Source: Erythrobacter sp. (lineage in GTDB: Bacteria > Pseudomonadota > Alphaproteobacteria > Sphingomonadales > Sphingomonadaceae). Taken from it: 11,302 nucleotides of DNA. A program made the position numbers and the translations under genes. The stretch is taken from NCBI GenBank assembly GCA_030731635.1, contig JANQTR010000209.1:1-11302 (forward strand), read 5' to 3'. The notes beneath the pieces were generated by a model that did not search any database, was not told the DNA's origin, and saw nothing but the letters and a program-made list of their open reading frames with translations. The stretch's first letter is position 1, and every line of letters begins with the position of its first letter. Below, one piece after another: positions 6,551 through 11,302 of the stretch.

Positions 6551-7837
6551 TTAACGCTGACCCAGCTGCACGTAATCGCGCTGTGTCGGGCCAGTATAGA
6601 GCTGGCGCGGACGGCCGATTTTCTGGCCGGGATCGCTGATCATCTCGTTCCACTGTGCCACCCAGCCCACGGTGCGCGCGAGCGCGAATAGCGCGGTGAA
6701 CATCGTGGTCGGGAATCCGATCGCCGAAAGGATGATCCCCGAATAGAAATCGACGTTCGGGAACAGCTTCTTTTCGATGAAATAGGGATCGTTGAGCGCA
6801 ATCTCTTCGAGCCGCAGCGCAGTTTCGAACAATGGATCCGTTACCTTCAGCGCATCAAATACCTCGCGCACGGTCTTTTGCATCACCGCGGCGCGGGGAT
6901 CGTAGTTCTTGTAGACCCGGTGGCCGAAGCCCATCAGGCGGAACGGGTCATTCTTGTCCTTGGCGCGCTCGATATAGTGCGGGATCCTGTCGGGGGTGCC
7001 GATTTCACGCAGCATATTGAGCGCCGCTTCATTGGCGCCTCCATGTGCTGGGCCCCACAGGCACGCAATACCGGCTGCGATGCAGGCAAACGGGTTCGCA
7101 CCCGAAGACCCGGCGAGCCGGACAGTCGAGGTCGATGCGTTCTGTTCGTGATCGGCATGGAGAATGAAAATCCGGTCCAGCGCACGTTCCACCACCGGGT
7201 TGACCACATAGGGTTCAGCCGGAACGCCAAAGGTCATGCGCAGGAAATTGCCGGTGTAGCTCAGCGAGTTGTCCGGATAGACGAAGGGCTGACCAACCGA
7301 ATATTTGTACGCCATTGCCGCAATGGTTGGCATCTTGGCGATCAGCCGGTGCGAGCTGATGGTGCGGTGTTCGGGATCAGAGATATCGGTGCTGTCGTGA
7401 TAGAAAGCCGACAGCGCGCCGACCACGCCGCACATGATCGCCATCGGGTGCGCATCGCGCCGGAACCCGCGATAGAATGTCATCAGCTGTTCGTGCAGCA
7501 TGGTGTGGCGGGTGATGGTGTAGCTGAAATCGTCGAGCGCTTCCTTGCTCGGCAGCTCGCCGTTCAAGAGCAGGTAGCTGACTTCCATGAAGCTCGAATC
7601 CTCGGCCAGCTGGCCGATCGGATAGCCGCGATGCAGCAGCACGCCTTCATCACCATCGATGAAGGTCAGCGCACTTTCGCAGCTCGCGGTCGAGGTAAAG
7701 CCGGGGTCAAAAGTAAACGCCCCGGTCTGCGCATACAGCTTGCGGATGTCGATCACGTCCGGGCCGGTGCTGCCTTCGAGCACACTATATTCGAGCGATT
7801 TGCCGCCCAGCTCGAGTTTCGCCAGCTTGTCTGCCAC
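6551..7837 (-). CDS. gltA: Citrate synthase (type II, hexameric bacterial type)
   Basis: The enzyme condenses acetyl-CoA with oxaloacetate to citrate at the entry of the TCA cycle, in the cytoplasm. The product has 428 residues, nearly identical in length to E. coli GltA (427). The catalytic triad is present: His265 in WGPAHGGANEA, His306 in FGHRVYKNYDPRA and Asp363 in NVDFYSG, corresponding to E. coli His264, His305 and Asp362. The motif HADHEQNAST near 227-236 is typical. The frame stays open upstream, but the start is placed at GTG 7837 (VADKLAK) because AGGAGA lies 6 bases before it and because the N-terminus then matches the family. The gene follows gltX by 40 bases on the same strand with no terminator seen, and the two may share a transcript. 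Confidence 0.98.
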   Translation of the reverse strand: MADKLAKLELGGKSLEYSVLEGSTGPDVIDIRKLYAQTGAFTFDPGFTSTASCESALTFIDGDEGVLLHRGYPIGQLAEDSSFMEVSYLLLNGELPSKEALDDFSYTITRHTMLHEQLMTFYRGFRRDAHPMAIMCGVVGALSAFYHDSTDISDPEHRTISSHRLIAKMPTIAAMAYKYSVGQPFVYPDNSLSYTGNFLRMTFGVPAEPYVVNPVVERALDRIFILHADHEQNASTSTVRLAGSSGANPFACIAAGIACLWGPAHGGANEAALNMLREIGTPDRIPHYIERAKDKNDPFRLMGFGHRVYKNYDPRAAVMQKTVREVFDALKVTDPLFETALRLEEIALNDPYFIEKKLFPNVDFYSGIILSAIGFPTTMFTALFALARTVGWVAQWNEMISDPGQKIGRPRQLYTGPTQRDYVQLGQR

Positions 7838-7843
7838 GATTAG

Positions 7844-7849
7844 TCTCCT
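7844..7849 (-). promoter_or_regulatory. Ribosome binding site that sets the gltA GTG start
   Basis: On the minus strand this reads AGGAGA, 6 bases before the GTG at 7837. The frame remains open upstream with an ATG at 7939 that lies inside gltX coding sequence, so this site is what decides the shorter start. The rest of the 40-base gap to gltX (7838-7877) shows no terminator or obvious promoter. Confidence 0.75.
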
Positions 7850-7877
7850 GTCCAAATTCCCTGGCTCTTGCCCGCTC

Positions 7878-9314
7878 TCACGCAGCTTGCGCGTCGAGCC
7901 GGGCCAGAGCCTCTTCCCGTCCCAAAAGGACCAGCACATCGAAAATACCGGGTGAGGTGGTTGTCCCGGTCAGCGCCGCGCGCATTGGCTGCGCCAGCTT
8001 GCCAAGGCCCAATCCCTGCTCCTCAGCCAGCGCTTTGGTAGTGGCTTCGAGCGCCTCGCTTGTCCAGTCGTTTTCCGCCCGGAGGCGGACGTAAATCATT
8101 CGCACAATCGACCGCGCGTCACCATCGAGCAGTGCCGCCGCTTTTTCGGTCAATTCGAGCGGACGCTTTGCAAAAAGGAATGCAGCGCCTTCAACAACTT
8201 CATTGAGGTTCTTGGCGCGCACCTTAAGCACCGGCATCGCTTGTTCCAACAGCGCTGTATCGGCCTTGTCCCCAATCCGCGCGGCGACCAGTGCCGCCAA
8301 CCGTGCATCATCAGCCTCACGCAGATAATGACCGTTAAGGTTTTCCAGCTTTTTCAGGTCGAACCGCGACGGGCTTTTGCCCACGCCGTCGAGATCGAAC
8401 AGTTCCACCGCCTCGTCACGGGTGATTTCCTCGCGGTCGCCGTGGCCCCAGCCCAGTCGCAGCAGATAATTGAACAGTGCCTCGGGCAAGATGCCGTATT
8501 CGTCGCGGTAGGCCTCTACGCCCAGCGCGCCGTGGCGTTTCGACAGCTTGGCCCCGTCCGATCCGTGGATTAGCGGGATATGCGCGTAGACCGGATCGGG
8601 CCAATTGCCCTCAATCGCATTCATGGCGCGGATGATCGGCAACTGGCGAAAGGCGTTGTTGAGATGATCATCGCCGCGGATCACATGGGTCACGCCCATG
8701 TCGTGATCATCGACCACCACCGCGAGCATATAAGTTGGCGTGCCATCAGCGCGCAGGATGATGTAATCGTCGATTTCCTCGTTCTTGACCGTGACCGCGC
8801 CCTGAACCTGGTCGTGGATGGTGGTCTCGCCTTCGTTCGGGGTTTTCAGCCGAACGGTAAAGGCTGCGCCTTCGGGGGCCTCGCCCGGGTCGCGGTCGCG
8901 CCAACGACCGTCATAGCGCAGCGGCTTCTTGAGCGCGCGCTGCTCCTCACGCATGGCTTCGAGTTCTTCGGTGGTGGCAAAGCAGCGGTACGCATGGCCT
9001 GCTTCTAGCAATTGCAAAGCGATTTCGGCGTGACGCTCAGCGCGGTCGGACTGGAATACCGGCGGCGCATCGTAGTCGAGCCCCAGCCAACCGAGCCCTT
9101 CGATAATCGCGTCAATCGCGTCCTGAGTTGACCGCTTGTGGTCGGTATCCTCAATCCGCAGCAATGTGCGACCGCCGTGGTGGCGGGCATACAGCCAGTT
9201 AAACAGCGCCGTGCGCGCACCGCCAATATGCAGGTAGCCGGTGGGCGAGGGTGCAAAGCGGGTGACCACTTCGGTCGTCTGACCGGTGCTGCCGATGCTG
9301 CTTTCGCTTGCCAT
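7878..9314 (-). CDS. gltX: Glutamyl-tRNA synthetase (class I)
   Basis: The enzyme charges tRNA-Glu with glutamate. In alphaproteobacteria without GlnRS a GluRS often also misacylates tRNA-Gln for GatCAB, but this cannot be decided here. The product has 478 residues, usual for bacterial GluRS. Class I signatures are present: APSPTGYLHIGG at residues 21-32 (HIGH motif) and AKLSKR at 255-260 (KMSKS motif), with LRIEDTD at 52-58 and RGDDHLNNAFRQ at ~213-224. The C-terminal ~150 residues form the helical anticodon-binding region. There is a ~15-residue polar N-terminal extension before the catalytic core. The start is placed at ATG 9314, with AGGAAG (9329-9324) 9 bases upstream. Longer in-frame starts would add a Pro/Ala-rich stretch overlapping the comEC leader. 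It is the first gene of the gltX-gltA-small protein group. Confidence 0.98.
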   Translation of the reverse strand: MASESSIGSTGQTTEVVTRFAPSPTGYLHIGGARTALFNWLYARHHGGRTLLRIEDTDHKRSTQDAIDAIIEGLGWLGLDYDAPPVFQSDRAERHAEIALQLLEAGHAYRCFATTEELEAMREEQRALKKPLRYDGRWRDRDPGEAPEGAAFTVRLKTPNEGETTIHDQVQGAVTVKNEEIDDYIILRADGTPTYMLAVVVDDHDMGVTHVIRGDDHLNNAFRQLPIIRAMNAIEGNWPDPVYAHIPLIHGSDGAKLSKRHGALGVEAYRDEYGILPEALFNYLLRLGWGHGDREEITRDEAVELFDLDGVGKSPSRFDLKKLENLNGHYLREADDARLAALVAARIGDKADTALLEQAMPVLKVRAKNLNEVVEGAAFLFAKRPLELTEKAAALLDGDARSIVRMIYVRLRAENDWTSEALEATTKALAEEQGLGLGKLAQPMRAALTGTTTSPGIFDVLVLLGREEALARLDAQAA

Positions 9315-9489
9315 GAGGCGATACTTCCTGTTCACTTTGAGCGGCTTGGGCCGGGCTCGATCTGGGGCCGGACCGGCCGGGGGACGAGCCTTGCGCGATG
9401 TGCCGATCATTCCGATGGGGGACGGACCGGACGGCAGCGATGCCGCCGGCGGCAATGTCTCGCCGCGCCCTTGGCAAACCGGCGGGACA
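9315..9489. promoter_or_regulatory. Divergent region between gltX and comEC, with two GC-rich palindromes
   Basis: These 175 bases separate the starts of two divergent genes, or 100 bases if comEC starts at 9415. They contain TGCCGCCGGCGGCA at 9441-9454, a perfect 14-base palindrome, and GGCCGG-A-CCGGCC at 9366-9378. Both are GC-only or nearly so, and in a sequence this GC-rich such repeats arise by chance fairly often, so an operator role is only a possibility. No confident -35/-10 boxes were seen for either gene. Confidence 0.35.
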
Positions 9490-11302
9490 ATGTCCAGCGT
9501 CAGGCTTGGTCATGTGCGCCGCATCGGGCCTGCTCTGGCAGAGGTGGCAGAGGGATTTCTTGCTCGCGCCGGATTTGACCGCGCGCCGTGGCTTGCTGTG
9601 GTGTTTGCTGGCGGGATTCTGGCGTGGTTCGCCTTGCCCGGGGTGTGGCACTGGTGTGCGGCGCTGGGGGGCAGCATCGGGCTGGCGCTGGGCGCATTAG
9701 CAGTGTGGCCACCGGGCGGCGCAGCGGATGAAAGCCGCGCCAACCTGCGGCTTGCGATCATGGCTTGCGGCCTGGTATTCGCCGCCGGGATTGCGGTGAT
9801 CTGGGCGCGGTCGGAAATGGTTGGGGCCGAGCCGATTGCCCGGCCGATGGTGGTGAAGCTGAACGGCCATGTGCTCGAACGTGAGGATCAACCCGCCGAT
9901 GGGCGGCTGCGCCTGACGCTGGCGGTGCGCCTTGCCGATCCATTAGCGGAGCCGACGGGTGGGCCAGCCGCCGCGCGCAAGGTGCGGATCAATGTCCCGC
10001 TCGCCGCATTCGGGGATGCGGGAATCCCCCTCGGTCTGACCGAGGGTGCGCTTGTCAGCCTTCGCGCGCGTCTGATGCCACCTGCCAGCCCGATGCTACC
10101 CGGCAGCTACGATTTTGCCCGTGCCGCGTGGTTCAAAGGTTTGGCGGCCACAGGCACGATGGTCGGCACGCTCGAACTGCTGCGCCCTGCGCCCGAAGCT
10201 GGAGAGATTGCCAGCCTGCAACGCTGGCTGGCGGCGCATGTGCGTGCGCGGGTGGAGGGTTCGGCAGGGGCCATCGCTGCAGCTTTTGCCAGCGGCGACC
10301 GGGGCAGCATCACCGAAGCCGACGAGATTGCGATGCGCGATTCGGGCCTCACCCACCTGCTTTCGATCAGCGGCTTGCATGTCAGCGCCGTGATCGCAGC
10401 GGCCTATTTTGCGGCGTTGCGTTTGCTGGCCTTGTGGCCCGCGCTGGCGCTGCGGGTGCGGCTGCCGCTGGTGGCGGCGGGGACCGGCGCGCTGGCGGGC
10501 ATTGGCTATACCTTGCTGACCGGGGCCGAGGTGCCAACCGTGCGCAGCTGCGTCGCGGCGCTGTTGGTGCTGGGAGCCTTGGCGCTGGGGCGCGATGCAC
10601 TGTCGCTCCGGATGGTGGCGGTGGCTGCGGGTTTTGTGCTGCTGCTGTGGCCCGAAAGCGCGATTGGGCCGAGTTTCCAGATGAGCTTTGCTGCGGTGCT
10701 GGCGATAATTGCCTTGTCGACCTGTGGCCCAGTGCGCGCCTTTCTGGCGCCGCGCGATGAACCGTGGGAGCGGCGGGTCGGTCGGCAGGTGGTGATGTTA
10801 TTTGTGACCGGCGTTGTGATCGAACTGGCGCTGATGCCGATTGTGTTGTTCCATTTTCACCGCGCCGGGATGTACGGCGCGCTTGCCAATGTGGTGGCGA
10901 TCCCGTTGGTGACTTTCGTGTCGATGCCCATGATTGCATTGGGATTGTTGCTCGATACCGTGGGAATGGGCGGGCCGGCATGGTGGTTGGTGCAGCAATC
11001 GCTCGACCTGCTGCTGGGGATCGCCCGGTTCACCGCTGGACAGGCAGGTGCGGTGACTTTGATGCCCCAGATCAGCGGGCTGACGACCGGACTGTTTGTG
11101 ATCGGCGGCCTGTGGCTGGGCCTGTGGAAAGGGCGGGCGCGGCTTGCCGGGTTGCTGCCGGTGGCGTTTGCGACCGGGTTGGCGGCGATGACCCCGGTTC
11201 CTGATCTGCTGGTGGCGGGCGATGGGCGGCAAGTCGGGATCACACTGGCCGGGCCTGATGGATCGCGGCGCTTGCTTGCTCTGCGCGACAGCCGTTCGTC
11301 CT
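9490..11302 (+). CDS. comEC: ComEC/Rec2 DNA-uptake channel (partial, C-terminus off right edge)
   Basis: ComEC is the inner-membrane channel that brings single-stranded DNA into the cytoplasm during natural transformation. About 604 codons are in the window with no stop. Domains in order: N-terminal membrane helices (~34-50, ~58-73, ~86-106); a soluble OB-like/DUF4131-type region (~115-235) with PMLPGSYDFARAAWFKG at ~201-217, close to the family's PGxYDF-R-W motif; then the competence domain beginning with LTHLLSISGLHVSAV at ~287-301, the ComEC signature, followed by many helices. The frame reaches the right edge in hydrophilic sequence that may begin the C-terminal metallo-beta-lactamase-like part. 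The start is uncertain: ATG 9490 has only GCGGG upstream, while in-frame ATG 9415 would add 25 Gly/Pro-rich residues with no clear ribosome site. Whether this strain is competent cannot be told from this gene alone. Confidence 0.95.
   Translation, partial: MSSVRLGHVRRIGPALAEVAEGFLARAGFDRAPWLAVVFAGGILAWFALPGVWHWCAALGGSIGLALGALAVWPPGGAADESRANLRLAIMACGLVFAAGIAVIWARSEMVGAEPIARPMVVKLNGHVLEREDQPADGRLRLTLAVRLADPLAEPTGGPAAARKVRINVPLAAFGDAGIPLGLTEGALVSLRARLMPPASPMLPGSYDFARAAWFKGLAATGTMVGTLELLRPAPEAGEIASLQRWLAAHVRARVEGSAGAIAAAFASGDRGSITEADEIAMRDSGLTHLLSISGLHVSAVIAAAYFAALRLLALWPALALRVRLPLVAAGTGALAGIGYTLLTGAEVPTVRSCVAALLVLGALALGRDALSLRMVAVAAGFVLLLWPESAIGPSFQMSFAAVLAIIALSTCGPVRAFLAPRDEPWERRVGRQVVMLFVTGVVIELALMPIVLFHFHRAGMYGALANVVAIPLVTFVSMPMIALGLLLDTVGMGGPAWWLVQQSLDLLLGIARFTAGQAGAVTLMPQISGLTTGLFVIGGLWLGLWKGRARLAGLLPVAFATGLAAMTPVPDLLVAGDGRQVGITLAGPDGSRRLLALRDSRSS

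Noticed and set aside
6878..7843. 321-codon plus-strand open frame
   Set aside because: It is antisense to citrate synthase, which has its full catalytic triad.
10128..10760. 210-codon plus-strand open frame
   Set aside because: It is a shifted frame within comEC. The Gly/Arg/Ala-rich product is typical of out-of-frame GC-rich coding sequence.

Overview
The window is GC-rich, densely packed chromosomal DNA from an alphaproteobacterium. The encoded proteins look most like those of the Sphingomonadales (Erythrobacter/Sphingomonas type). This placement rests on recognition of the gltA, gltX and comEC products and on their layout, not on a database search. No rRNA, tRNA, CRISPR array, insertion sequence or phage gene was seen.

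Layout. (1) 1-2281, minus strand: one uninterrupted reading frame that runs off the left edge. It encodes a large membrane-anchored, coiled-coil-rich protein of unrecognised function. (2) 2282-2350: a short divergent intergenic region. (3) 2351-6316, plus strand: four genes in a row. They are a small Hpt-like protein, a nucleotidyltransferase-like protein with C-terminal membrane helices (probably frameshifted near its end), an all-helical protein of unknown function, and a soluble PAS-like/HisKA-like/HATPase protein. The last two overlap by 4 bases. (4) 6329-9314, minus strand: gltX, gltA and a 69-residue two-helix membrane protein, tightly spaced in the order of transcription gltX > gltA > small protein. 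The plus-strand group and this group converge with only 12 bases between stops. (5) 9490 to the right edge, plus strand: the first ~604 codons of comEC, divergent from gltX.

How the genes relate. The gltX-gltA-comEC part is ordinary housekeeping and DNA-uptake content: glutamyl-tRNA synthetase, citrate synthase and the transformation channel. The plus-strand cluster is the unusual part. It looks like a phosphorelay set, but the position of the phosphorylatable histidine is Met in the Hpt-like protein and Pro in the kinase-like protein. The kinase's ATP-binding motifs are intact. The simplest reading is a non-canonical signalling or scaffolding module, comparable in principle to DivL, the Caulobacter kinase homologue that lacks the usual histidine. 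A set of short inverted repeats sits over the translation starts or upstream regions of three of the four cluster genes. No function for this module can be read from sequence alone.
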